Below, piece by piece: positions 46,160 through 54,469 of a stretch of DNA of 64,000 nucleotides. The stretch lies in the NCBI GenBank assembly GCA_016933045.1, contig JAFGBR010000074.1, forward strand, positions 1-64,000, read 5' to 3'. Under the pieces are notes generated by a model that did no database searches, was not told the DNA's origin, and was given only the letters and a program-made list of their open reading frames with translations. The DNA comes from Marinilabiliaceae bacterium (GTDB taxonomy: Bacteria; Bacteroidota; Bacteroidia; Bacteroidales; Marinilabiliaceae). Every line of letters begins with the position of its first letter. The first letter of the stretch is position 1. The position numbers were made by a program, and so were the translations under genes.

Positions 46160-46528
46160 ATGGCTGAGCACAACAAAATTGGGTCAAAAGGAGAACAACT
46201 AGCCGCTACCTATTTGCAAAATAAAGGTTACCAAATACTTGAGCAAAATTGGAGATGCAAACATTGGGAAATTGATCTAATTGCCGAATTCAACAACCAA
46301 ATAATTGTAATTGAAGTTAAAACCAGGAGATCAGATAAATGGGAATCTCCCGAAAAAAGTGTTACCAACTCAAAAATCAAATTCTTATGTAATGCCATTG
46401 AGGCCTATCTTGATATTAAAAATATTGACAAAGAAATTCGATTTGACATAATTTCGATATATTCAAAACCAAATGAAAACAATATTATCCATATCGAAGA
46501 AGCGTTTCATCCCTTATTGAATAATTAA
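46160..46528 (+). CDS. YraN family (UPF0102) protein
   Basis: 122-aa member of UPF0102/YraN, a family with a restriction-endonuclease-like fold. Visible features are the start GSKGEQLAATYLQNKGYQIL, then EIDLIAEFNNQIIVIEVKTRR. The latter is the D...E-x-K arrangement of that nuclease fold. The biological role of the family is not settled. It starts 3 nt after the LD-carboxypeptidase gene. Confidence 0.9.
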   Translation: MAEHNKIGSKGEQLAATYLQNKGYQILEQNWRCKHWEIDLIAEFNNQIIVIEVKTRRSDKWESPEKSVTNSKIKFLCNAIEAYLDIKNIDKEIRFDIISIYSKPNENNIIHIEEAFHPLLNN

Positions 46529-46532
46529 CATT

Positions 46533-46886
46533 ATGAATATTGAAGAGTTTAGGGCATACTGCATATCAAAAAAAGGAGCAACCGAATCATTTCCTTTCGA
46601 TGATGTAACTTTAGTATTTAAAGTGATGAACAAAATGTTCGCCCTTTTAAATTTAGATGAATCACGAACTGCCAACTTAAAATGCGACCCAGAATGGGCT
46701 ATTGAGCTCCGTGAAAAATATGCCGATATCATTCCGGGATACCACATGAGTAAAATTCACTGGAATACATTGCTCTTAGACGGATATTTACCTTCCAACC
46801 TCATATACCAATTAATTGACCATTCTTACGATCTTGTAATTCAAAAATTAACAAAAAAACAAAAGGAAGAATTATCAAATTTATAA
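46533..46886 (+). CDS. MmcQ/YjbR family protein
   Basis: 117-aa protein of the MmcQ/YjbR family, a small CyaY-like fold often suggested to bind DNA. It has the family start FRAYCISKKGATESFPFD and middle NLKCDPEWAIELREKYADIIPGY, then HWNTLLLDG. Its function is unknown. It lies 4 nt after yraN. Confidence 0.88.
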   Translation: MNIEEFRAYCISKKGATESFPFDDVTLVFKVMNKMFALLNLDESRTANLKCDPEWAIELREKYADIIPGYHMSKIHWNTLLLDGYLPSNLIYQLIDHSYDLVIQKLTKKQKEELSNL

Positions 46887-46918
46887 ATACAAACAGATTA
46901 TAATTAAAAATCTCAATA

Positions 46919-47500
46919 ATGAAAAAACTGGGAAAATACTTTTTACAGGGAATATTATACACAATGCCAATAATAGTAACTATTTATATTATTGCTACTT
47001 CTTTTATTTGGATTGATGGACTATTAAGCGAAATGGATTGGTTTAGTAAAGGCCCAATATCAGCTTATACTTTTCCAGGATTAGGATTACTAATTATTTT
47101 AGCACTAATGACTTTGATTGGATACATCGGCCAACGATTAATATCAATACCAATTGTAAGTCTTATTGAACATCTTTTTGAAAAGGCTCCTCTTATTAAA
47201 CTCATATACAGCTCAGTAAAAGACTTACTATCGGCTTTTGTAGGTAAAGAACGTAAATTCGACCATCCTGTTTTAGTAAAACTAGATCAAAACCATATTA
47301 TAGAAAGACTAGGTTTTATTACATCCAATGATCTTTCATCGATAGGCGTTGATAATAAAATTGCAGTTTATTTACCAAGTTCTTATGGTTTACTGGGCGA
47401 ATTAGTTATTGTACCAAAAGATAACGTGAAAATTATTGATGCTCCATCAACAGATGTGATGAAATTTGTGGTTTCGGGTGGAGTAACAAAAATAAAATAA
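46919..47500 (+). CDS. DUF502 membrane protein
   Basis: 193-aa inner-membrane protein of the DUF502 family. There are two hydrophobic helices (about 9-30 and 53-77), followed by a conserved segment (IPIVSLIEHLFEKAPLIKLIY) and a soluble beta-rich C-terminal part. The role is unknown. It is the last gene of the LD-carboxypeptidase run. A GC-rich hairpin lies 2 nt after the stop. Confidence 0.88.
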   Translation: MKKLGKYFLQGILYTMPIIVTIYIIATSFIWIDGLLSEMDWFSKGPISAYTFPGLGLLIILALMTLIGYIGQRLISIPIVSLIEHLFEKAPLIKLIYSSVKDLLSAFVGKERKFDHPVLVKLDQNHIIERLGFITSNDLSSIGVDNKIAVYLPSSYGLLGELVIVPKDNVKIIDAPSTDVMKFVVSGGVTKIK

Positions 47501-47502
47501 AT

Positions 47503-47520
47503 AGGGGGCCGTTGCCCCCT
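47503..47520 (+). terminator. GC hairpin after the DUF502 gene
   Basis: AGGGGGC (47503-47509), loop CGTT, GCCCCCT (47514-47520). It is a strong stem but has no T run, so it may stabilise a transcript end rather than terminate. Confidence 0.45.
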
Positions 47521-47670
47521 GAAGAAAATGAACAACCACTTAGGAATTTTTTAATTTTTTTGAGTCTGTTCTAAATTTTTCTATTAAAAAAAAACAATTG
47601 AGCGTTCTCAAATGATTATTTTAAAACGACAATGCAAACAAACAAAATCTGTTTGCATTAATCAAATTTA

Positions 47671-47750
47671 TGGGGTTACACCTTATACAATGGGCTAATT
47701 TTTGGTATAGAGGGGCGAAAATATTATATATGGGGTAAAATATTATTAGT
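47671..47750 (+). repeat. Four direct repeats at exact 20-bp spacing
   Basis: Units start at 47671 (TGGGGTT), 47691 (TGGGCTA), 47711 (AGGGGCG) and 47731 (TGGGGTA), each followed by an A/T-rich half unit. The spacing of about two helical turns puts all G-runs on one DNA face. They lie 70-150 nt before a LytTR-family gene. Confidence 0.7.
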
Positions 47751-47820
47751 TAGTTTTTATTAAAAAAAAATTGATTCTCTTTTTTATTATTACATTTACA
47801 TACGAAGAAGATGAAAAATA

Positions 47821-48669
47821 ATGGATTTAACCCAATCATTACCAAAATACATTACCGAAAAGAAAAATATTGTTCAATTGATTCTGTTTACAGCATCATT
47901 TGCACTTATTTTTATTAATATATATGCTCCTTTTGGCATTAAAACATTTTTAAGAATTTCTCAGGAATGGGAATTATTTCTTCTTGCCAGTGAAATTACA
48001 TTAACTGGGGTATTAGTTGTAGTAATATCGCGAATTATAATGTACCAATCCATTAAACGAGGTAAAAAACTTACCATTTTTAATTACTTAATATGGATTT
48101 CATTCGAAGTTTTTTTTATGGCACTGTTTTATACCCTATATGAATCATTTTTTTTAGATGATGCCCGTCCTGTTTTAACCTCTTTCAAAAAATCTATTCA
48201 AAATACATCATTAGTTTTACTATTACCCTATTCTGTTTCATGGCTATATTTTTCATGGCGCGATAAAGTAAAACAGTTAGAAGAGATTAATAATTCATCA
48301 GATACAATTATCCACAAACTAATGATTCCTTTTCGCGACGAAAAAGGAACCCTTCGCATATCGATAAAACCACAGGATCTTCTTTATTTTCAAGGTAGTG
48401 ACAACTATGTTACCATTTATTATAACCTACTCAATAAACCTTCAAAGTTTCTACTCCGTACCACACTAAAAAAAATGGAAACAGAACTAAATAATCTGGA
48501 AATAATTCGATGCCATCGATCATACATGGTAAACATTAAAAAAATTAAACTCGTACGGAGAGAAAAAGATGGATTAATACTTGTAATGGATACTGATCCT
48601 ACTATAGAAATACCTGTTTCTAAAACATATATGCAGGATGTTCTTTCGGCATTTGGACATGTCGATTAA
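47821..48669 (+). CDS. Membrane-bound LytTR family transcription regulator
   Basis: 282-aa protein with about four membrane helices (about 15-36, 53-75, 88-108, 128-148), a short linker, and a C-terminal LytTR DNA-binding domain (about 175-280). The LytTR hallmark RCHRSYMVN is present, as is LLYFQGSDNYVTIYY. There is no receiver domain, so it is not a classical response regulator. The membrane part may itself sense a signal, or a partner kinase may exist elsewhere. The 20-bp repeat array upstream may be its own operator. The 3' end overlaps the convergent PBP gene by 4 nt. Confidence 0.85.
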   Translation: MDLTQSLPKYITEKKNIVQLILFTASFALIFINIYAPFGIKTFLRISQEWELFLLASEITLTGVLVVVISRIIMYQSIKRGKKLTIFNYLIWISFEVFFMALFYTLYESFFLDDARPVLTSFKKSIQNTSLVLLLPYSVSWLYFSWRDKVKQLEEINNSSDTIIHKLMIPFRDEKGTLRISIKPQDLLYFQGSDNYVTIYYNLLNKPSKFLLRTTLKKMETELNNLEIIRCHRSYMVNIKKIKLVRREKDGLILVMDTDPTIEIPVSKTYMQDVLSAFGHVD

Positions 48670-51050
48670 TCGTCTTTCTTTTTCTTAAATAACCATTTCA
48701 TTTTTTCTAACAATCCCGGCTTTTCATTCTCATTCTGTTTATTAGTCGACGTTGATTCTTTTAATGTTTTACTCTCGGGTATTGAATTCTTCCCTCTAAA
48801 TAAACGATCGAAAAAAGACCTATTAGGGTCATCTAATGAAAAATCTTCACATTCAAATTTAGTAGCTAAATATCCGGGAAGGGGCAAAAAAGATGATTGT
48901 GTATACTTATTAAATCTGGGATCGGCTTCTAAACGATTCATAAAAAGTGCAAATACAGGAAGTGCCGAAACTGCTCCTGCTCCTAACCCGGTAGTTCGAA
49001 ACCGAATAGCCGGATTGTCATTCCCAACCCATACCCCTGCAACAAGAGAAGGGGTATAACCAATAAACCATCCGTCTGTATTATCCTGTGTTGTGCCCGT
49101 TTTACCCGCTAATTCCGTCTTCAACCCATAAACAGTCCTGAGTGATGATCCGGTTCCTCTTTCAACAACACCCTTCATCATTTCAACCATTGTTTTACAC
49201 ACATCAATATCCAAAGCTCCATATTCAGGAACTTGAGATTCGGACTGGTACAAAACTTTTCCATCTTGATCTTCAATTTTTAATATTCCTACAGGTGTAA
49301 CTGATCTACCATAATTAGGAAAAACAGAATATGCAGTAACCATTTCGTACAATGACAAATCAGCTGTTCCAAGTGCTATAGAAGGGTAATCGGGAATGTC
49401 TGACTTAATACCCATATTATGAGCCAATTCAACAACATCATTAACACCTGTTTTCATTATTAATTCTGCAGCAATGGTATTTACAGAATTAGCCAAGCCT
49501 CCTTTTATAGAATAATAACCATCATGATCACCATTTGAATTACCCGGACTCCAATTATTATAACCCTCATAAATACGTTTTTCATTACTAATAAACTCAC
49601 AAGGATCTACACCATGTAATAATGCAGTTGCATATACAAATGGTTTAAATGTTGATCCAACCTGTCTGCGCGATGTTACATGATCGTACTCAAAAACTTT
49701 ATGATTAACACCTCCAACCCATGCCAGTATATACCCATTTTGTGGATCTATAACAAAAAAACCTGTATTTAACATCGATAAATAATGCTTTACAGAATCA
49801 ATAGGCGATAAAACAACAGTTTTCTCAATCTCACCCGAATAAATTGACATTCGTACAGGTTTTTCCATTATTTGCATTATCTCATCATCCGATTTGCCCT
49901 CTTTTTTTAACAAATTATATCGCTCCGAATTACGAACAGCTTTTGTTAAAAGAGCAGGATTTGACCTCCATGGCGATGAATTACTCCATTGTTTATCGAA
50001 ATCGCGTTGTATACGTTCCATGTGTTTTATCACAGCATCATAAGCATATTTTTGAATTCGCGAATCGATAGATGTATATATTTTTAAACCATCAGAATAC
50101 AAATCGTATTCATCACCATATTTTTCTTTCAATATCTGCTCTGCCGAAACACGTACCTTCTCTCTAAAATAAGGTGCAATACCGGTATTTCGATCAACCC
50201 TTTTATAATCAATCTTCAAAGGATATTTTAGCCACTTGGCCAATTCTTCGTCAGTAATATTTTTATGTTCGGCCATCCGCTGCAACACAATATCTCTGCG
50301 CGACTTAGAACGTTCAGGATTCAACCGGGGATTATAACTTGTATTAGCAGCCAACATGCCCACTAAAGTTGCGGCTTCGGCCGGATTTAAAAACTGGGAC
50401 TTTTTATTAAAAAAACGTTGCGATGCAGTTTCTATACCGTAAATATCTTCTCCAAAAGGAACTGTATTCAAATACATAATTAAAATATCTTCCTTCGAAT
50501 AAACATTTTCAAGCCGGCTTGCAATAAAAATTTCCCTTATCTTATTAACAATTATCGACATAAAACCGAAATCCTTCCTAGGGAACATATTTTTTGCCAA
50601 TTGCTGACTAATAGTGCTTCCTCCTCCTTGTGATAAATCGCCAAAGAGAACTGTTTTAAAAACAACCCGGCCTAAACTAATAAAATCGAGCCCTTTATGT
50701 TCAAAAAAACGACTATCCTCTGTTGCTACCAATGCATCTTTTACACACTGAGCAACATTTTTGTTATTTATAGTTTGCCGATTTTGAATATAATAACCAC
50801 CCATTATTTTACCATCGACAGAATAAACCAACGATGCTGTTTGATTTTCAACCTTTTTTAAGTCTTTCTCGGATGGAAGGCGACCGAATAAACCCAAATA
50901 AATTAAAAACGCCAACAAAAAAAACATAGCAACACCTATCAATACTGCTTTAAGGGCAATCGAAAATATTTTTTTCTTTAAAGATTGCTTTTGGTGATAA
51001 TTTGCCTTTATCGATTTACTATTCTCTTTTTTTGTTGGATTCTTTGCCAT
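48666..51050 (-). CDS. Class A penicillin-binding protein (PBP1A family), second copy
   Basis: 794-aa bifunctional peptidoglycan synthase. It has a basic N-terminus, one membrane helix (about 30-55), a glycosyltransferase domain (ATEDSRFFEHKGLD; GGGSTISQQLAKNMF), and a transpeptidase domain with GSTFKPF, SVN (in GLANSVNTIAA) and AGKTGTTQ. All catalytic residues look intact. Its Lys-rich C-terminal tail (KWLFKKKKDD) is not in the 27404-29767 paralogue. It is a separate unit and overlaps the end of the LytTR gene on the other strand. Confidence 0.93.
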   Translation of the reverse strand: MAKNPTKKENSKSIKANYHQKQSLKKKIFSIALKAVLIGVAMFFLLAFLIYLGLFGRLPSEKDLKKVENQTASLVYSVDGKIMGGYYIQNRQTINNKNVAQCVKDALVATEDSRFFEHKGLDFISLGRVVFKTVLFGDLSQGGGSTISQQLAKNMFPRKDFGFMSIIVNKIREIFIASRLENVYSKEDILIMYLNTVPFGEDIYGIETASQRFFNKKSQFLNPAEAATLVGMLAANTSYNPRLNPERSKSRRDIVLQRMAEHKNITDEELAKWLKYPLKIDYKRVDRNTGIAPYFREKVRVSAEQILKEKYGDEYDLYSDGLKIYTSIDSRIQKYAYDAVIKHMERIQRDFDKQWSNSSPWRSNPALLTKAVRNSERYNLLKKEGKSDDEIMQIMEKPVRMSIYSGEIEKTVVLSPIDSVKHYLSMLNTGFFVIDPQNGYILAWVGGVNHKVFEYDHVTSRRQVGSTFKPFVYATALLHGVDPCEFISNEKRIYEGYNNWSPGNSNGDHDGYYSIKGGLANSVNTIAAELIMKTGVNDVVELAHNMGIKSDIPDYPSIALGTADLSLYEMVTAYSVFPNYGRSVTPVGILKIEDQDGKVLYQSESQVPEYGALDIDVCKTMVEMMKGVVERGTGSSLRTVYGLKTELAGKTGTTQDNTDGWFIGYTPSLVAGVWVGNDNPAIRFRTTGLGAGAVSALPVFALFMNRLEADPRFNKYTQSSFLPLPGYLATKFECEDFSLDDPNRSFFDRLFRGKNSIPESKTLKESTSTNKQNENEKPGLLEKMKWLFKKKKDD

Positions 51051-51111
51051 TACTTAAATTAGTTTTATAGGCAGCTAAATTAGAAAATGTATAGAAACAA
51101 ATAGTTAATAA

Positions 51112-51810
51112 TTATTCAAACATTTTTATCAAATCAAACCATCTTACAGTTTCAGATTTATTTATAACGTTATATTCATTAATAAATTGTTTCAGATAGT
51201 CAATCATAAATCGAGCCCGTTGTATAGCAATTTCTTTACCTGTTTCGGTATTCATTAGATTTTTTAATAATAATAGCTTTTCGAAAAAATGATTGAGTGT
51301 TGGTGAAACAGATTTACGGTACTCATTTTTCGATTTTACATCAATAGGCAGCACTGATGGATCAAAAAATATTCTGTTGTGATGATTTCCATAACTGAAA
51401 GCTCTTGCTATGCCTATTGCCCCTATAGCATCAAGCCTATCTGCATCCTGTACAATTTTAAACTCAACAAATTTCTGCTTATTACCTTCAAATTCGTTTG
51501 AAAACGACATGTTTGTAATAATATTCAAAATTTCATTAATTTGACTGATTGCTAATCCTTCACTTGTCAAATATTTTTTTATTTCAAACTCTTTTTGATG
51601 CGGATTAAAATATTTTTCATCAACAACATCATGTAATAAAGCAGCCATTAATATTATAAACCGATTGCCTCCTTCAATATTACACAAAAAAATGGCATTA
51701 TTAAACACCCTTTGAACATGCCAAAAATCATGACCAACATCACAATCCTTTAACTGCGGTTCTACCCAAACTTTAGTACGTTCAATAATTGCATTTTCGT
51801 TTTCGCTCAT
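51112..51810 (-). CDS. HD domain phosphohydrolase
   Basis: 232-aa metal-dependent hydrolase of the HD family (YedJ-like). The ligands lie in order: GHDFWHVQRVF (first His), ALLHDVVDEKYF (the HD pair), and DADRLDAIGAIGIARAFSYG (final Asp). The family includes nucleotide phosphohydrolases, but the substrate here is unknown. I start at the ATG at 51810. The in-frame TTG three codons earlier is possible. It is followed on the minus strand by the PBP gene after a 61-nt gap. Confidence 0.88.
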   Translation of the reverse strand: MSENENAIIERTKVWVEPQLKDCDVGHDFWHVQRVFNNAIFLCNIEGGNRFIILMAALLHDVVDEKYFNPHQKEFEIKKYLTSEGLAISQINEILNIITNMSFSNEFEGNKQKFVEFKIVQDADRLDAIGAIGIARAFSYGNHHNRIFFDPSVLPIDVKSKNEYRKSVSPTLNHFFEKLLLLKNLMNTETGKEIAIQRARFMIDYLKQFINEYNVINKSETVRWFDLIKMFE

Positions 51811-51821
51811 ATTACACAAAT

Positions 51822-51846
51822 AAAAAACCGCCAGTCAAACCGGCGG
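51822..51846 (-). terminator. Terminator of TBDR-A
   Basis: Stem CCGCC (51828-51832) with GGCGG (51842-51846). The A run at 51822-51827 is the U-tract on the minus strand. Confidence 0.75.
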
Positions 51847-51873
51847 AATATAATAAATTATTAACAACATTTT

Positions 51874-54237
51874 TTAATAGTTTATCCTTAATCCTCCCAT
51901 GTATAATGCTCCAATGTCGTCCATAGCAGCAAACTCTTTTGTGGTTGAATTTAAAATATTTCGGCCATTTACAAACAAATCCATAAAATCGAAAACATGA
52001 TAATTTACTTTCAGATTTAATAATAATTTAGAATCAACCTCAAAAGTACCATATTGATTTACATACTCCTGCTCTCCATAAAAATAACAATTTGTCATTA
52101 ACTCAAGCTTTTTTATCGGCCTATACCTAATCCCTAACATACCATAATATGATGGTGTTGATTTATGTTCAACATTGCTTTTCATTTCAGATGGCCATGC
52201 TGATGATCTAAATGTCGGAGTTGAACTTGTCATCAACTCATAAGCAGCAGTTGCAGCCTGGTAAACAATAACACTATCACGACTAACTCCCAAATAATCA
52301 TCAAGTTTTGTTAGCTGATAATTAAAATGGCCATTAATAAAAATATTCTTAGATACCACCCAGTCAAATCGTGCCGATATACCAACCTGCTTTGCCTTTA
52401 AATCGAAATTATGATACGATAACGCAACATAATATGGCAAAACAGGATCGGTTAACAAAGGATTTAATCCATCGTTTAGCTTTATATAAGTAATATCTGG
52501 CATTAACGCACCAAAATTTTTCGACTGATTAAAATATGCTTCTATATCGAAAACTATCGATTTAACAGGTTTTACTCTGTAACCAATTTCAACCATATCC
52601 ATGGTCATTAAATCATAATTGTCGTTTCCAAAAAAACGTACACTATCAGGAGGTGTTCGACCTGTCCTGTCCCATAAATAATCGGTTTCGGTATTTAACA
52701 TTAGGGCTGATTGATTGGCTCGTGAATAAACAACCCTAACCAAATGCTTATCATTAAATGGTAAAGTAGCTGCAAATTGCCAACTACCATATAAATCATC
52801 AGGTTTATTATACTTTTCACCTCGCAAAGCTGCAACTAATCTTAGCTTATCGAATAATGTATAATCAAATCGCATACTAGCTGCAATTGTCGACAATGAT
52901 CGTTCTCCATTAAAATAACCACTTTCATTATTTTTCAAATATGGAGAATCATTATATGATACATTTTGATAACTTATTCCTGGTCTAATATTTAAACTTT
53001 TAAATTGCAAATCATATTCTCCCGATACGTTTAACTGTTTCATATCTACACGAAACCCTTCATCGCCACACGCAAAATCCTGATCGCCAAATGAATAATT
53101 GGCTAAAAACTGGAATTTCTCAATGCCCGATTGTAAATTAACATATCCGGTTGAAGACAACCTTGTACTAAAAGAGGTAGGAGTATCACCAAGAGTAGAA
53201 GAAACAACTTTTGAGTCCTGGTAACCTCCTGAAATATCAACTGATACTTTTCGGCTTGGCCAAATACTCAAGTAACCATTTAATGCATAACGTTGTTTAG
53301 CTAAACCAATAGTAGGAAATAAATCATTAATATTATCTTTTGGATCTTTAATCGGATAAACATTATATGGATCCACATACATGCTTTCGTATTCAGATAA
53401 AGAATAGTAATCTTTTCCGGCTGGCATTCCATTAATAAAACCATTATTAAACAAGTAAATATCATCATTAATACGATCCCTTGTTTCATAATTTCCTGAC
53501 AAGCCCACTCCAATTTTTGAACTCATTTTATTTCGAAGTGCAAAATCACCTAAATACGATCCCATATTTCCACCCTGGGCAGTTGCAGAAACAGATATAT
53601 CACCCTCTTGAATTTTTTTTGTAATAATATTTATTGCCCCGGTAACAGCATTAGGCCCGTATAATGCACTTGCAGGCCCCCTTACCACCTCAATTCTGTC
53701 AATATCTTCAAAAGTAACAGGTAATGACTCCCACAATATTCCTCCAAAGGCATAATTAAAAACCGGACGCCCGTTAATCATAACCAAAGTCTTTGTATTC
53801 TCAGAGTACACCATCATATTACCTGCTGGCAAATTATCGTTACCTCGTATATGTACATCGTAATTCCCGTTTGTTTTTTCACGAACAATAACTCCCGGAA
53901 CCAATCTCATAGCCTCTTCAATTGTTGTTGCTCCTGAAGCAATTAATTCCTGATTAGAAACAACTGTTGATGACAACGGCGTTTCAAACTGACTTTCAGT
54001 TCTTTTCGAAGCAGAAGTAACATTTTTATTTAACAACTGATATAATTCGTCAAGCGATGAAACTCCAGCTATTTCAACTAATTTCATCAATTCTTCCAAT
54101 GATAATGAAGACATCTCGTCAAGTGTCATTCCAAGCACTTGTTCCTTTGTCATGTTATCAATATCATTCTGTTTTGTTTCTTGCGCATAACTAATAAGCG
54201 AAATGAGAAACATTATTATTACTATATGGTATTTCAT
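51874..54237 (-). CDS. TonB-dependent receptor, module A
   Basis: 787-aa outer-membrane receptor with signal peptide (ending SYAQ). It has no CarboxypepD_reg domain. Instead the mature N-terminus is an acidic helical extension with repeated S-L-E-E-L-type motifs (about 27-72), ending NVTSASKR. The plug follows (PLSSTVVSNQELIASGA; IRGN; VRGPASALYGPNAV) and then the barrel, ending GALYMGGLRINY. It is closely similar to TBDR-B (55242-57620) along its length. It follows yfiR-A and is preceded by its own structured leader. The ligand is unknown. Confidence 0.92.
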   Translation of the reverse strand: MKYHIVIIMFLISLISYAQETKQNDIDNMTKEQVLGMTLDEMSSLSLEELMKLVEIAGVSSLDELYQLLNKNVTSASKRTESQFETPLSSTVVSNQELIASGATTIEEAMRLVPGVIVREKTNGNYDVHIRGNDNLPAGNMMVYSENTKTLVMINGRPVFNYAFGGILWESLPVTFEDIDRIEVVRGPASALYGPNAVTGAINIITKKIQEGDISVSATAQGGNMGSYLGDFALRNKMSSKIGVGLSGNYETRDRINDDIYLFNNGFINGMPAGKDYYSLSEYESMYVDPYNVYPIKDPKDNINDLFPTIGLAKQRYALNGYLSIWPSRKVSVDISGGYQDSKVVSSTLGDTPTSFSTRLSSTGYVNLQSGIEKFQFLANYSFGDQDFACGDEGFRVDMKQLNVSGEYDLQFKSLNIRPGISYQNVSYNDSPYLKNNESGYFNGERSLSTIAASMRFDYTLFDKLRLVAALRGEKYNKPDDLYGSWQFAATLPFNDKHLVRVVYSRANQSALMLNTETDYLWDRTGRTPPDSVRFFGNDNYDLMTMDMVEIGYRVKPVKSIVFDIEAYFNQSKNFGALMPDITYIKLNDGLNPLLTDPVLPYYVALSYHNFDLKAKQVGISARFDWVVSKNIFINGHFNYQLTKLDDYLGVSRDSVIVYQAATAAYELMTSSTPTFRSSAWPSEMKSNVEHKSTPSYYGMLGIRYRPIKKLELMTNCYFYGEQEYVNQYGTFEVDSKLLLNLKVNYHVFDFMDLFVNGRNILNSTTKEFAAMDDIGALYMGGLRINY

Positions 54238-54238
54238 C

Positions 54239-54321
54239 AGTAAATAATTTTAAAATTAAGGCCGGATGGTATTCGCATGTGAATTTTCATCCGTGTTTAT
54301 GTTTTCTACGAACATGCTCGT
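54239..54321 (-). repeat. Duplicated 83-nt leader element, copy A (before TBDR-A)
   Basis: Almost the same sequence as 54978-55060, and likewise ending 1-2 nt before a start codon. Minus-strand pairing is possible between GCATGT (54312-54317 on +) and ACATGC (54275-54280), and between CGGATG (54288-54293) and CATCCG (54263-54268). The two pairings interleave, as in a pseudoknot. Confidence 0.75.
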
Positions 54322-54360
54322 TTCATATGTATGAATTTGCTTTTTATTTGTCATATGGAA

Positions 54361-54429
54361 CTCGCCAATAATTCCCGATAATCGAGACAAGCTATTGCCC
54401 AGTGAGAGTAAAGATTACTCATGGCTTGT
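54361..54429 (-). ncRNA. Candidate structured RNA upstream of TBDR-A
   Basis: Three nested or adjacent stems: ACAAGC/GCTTGT (54387-54392 with 54424-54429) enclosing GAGTAA/TTACTC (54406-54411 with 54415-54420), plus CTCG/CGAG (54361-54364 with 54383-54386). They sit between the yfiR-A stop and leader copy A. I do not recognise a known riboswitch class. Confidence 0.4.
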
Positions 54430-54469
54430 TTCATCTGTTTAAAAATAATTTTTCAATGGTAAACAAATA

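Larger units (their letters stand above)
47501..47820 (+). promoter_or_regulatory. Structured 320-nt region upstream of the LytTR gene
   Basis: Non-coding gap with unusual density of structure. It holds the GC hairpin (47503-47520), a small stem TTGAG/CTCAA with CGTT loop (47598-47611), a 10-bp perfect stem AATGCAAACA/TGTTTGCATT (47631-47659), then four 20-bp-spaced G-rich repeats (47671-47750). A TACATTTA box (47791-47798) could be a weak -7 element. I see no reading frame here. The region is a good candidate for control of the LytTR gene. Confidence 0.5.

Noticed and set aside
47671-47750. CRISPR-like array
   Set aside because: The 20-bp units are contiguous and degenerate, with no constant repeat separated by unique spacers and no cas genes nearby.
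54239-54321. c-di-GMP-I (GEMM) riboswitch
   Set aside because: The ATGCGAA...TCCGGCC stretch slightly recalls the GEMM core, and YfiR suggests c-di-GMP. However, the GCAAACC and GACGCAAAGC elements and their pairing are absent, so I cannot support it.
54361-54429. Cobalamin riboswitch before a TonB receptor
   Set aside because: CACTGGGC is only a partial B12-box likeness. The rest of the conserved core and its order are missing.
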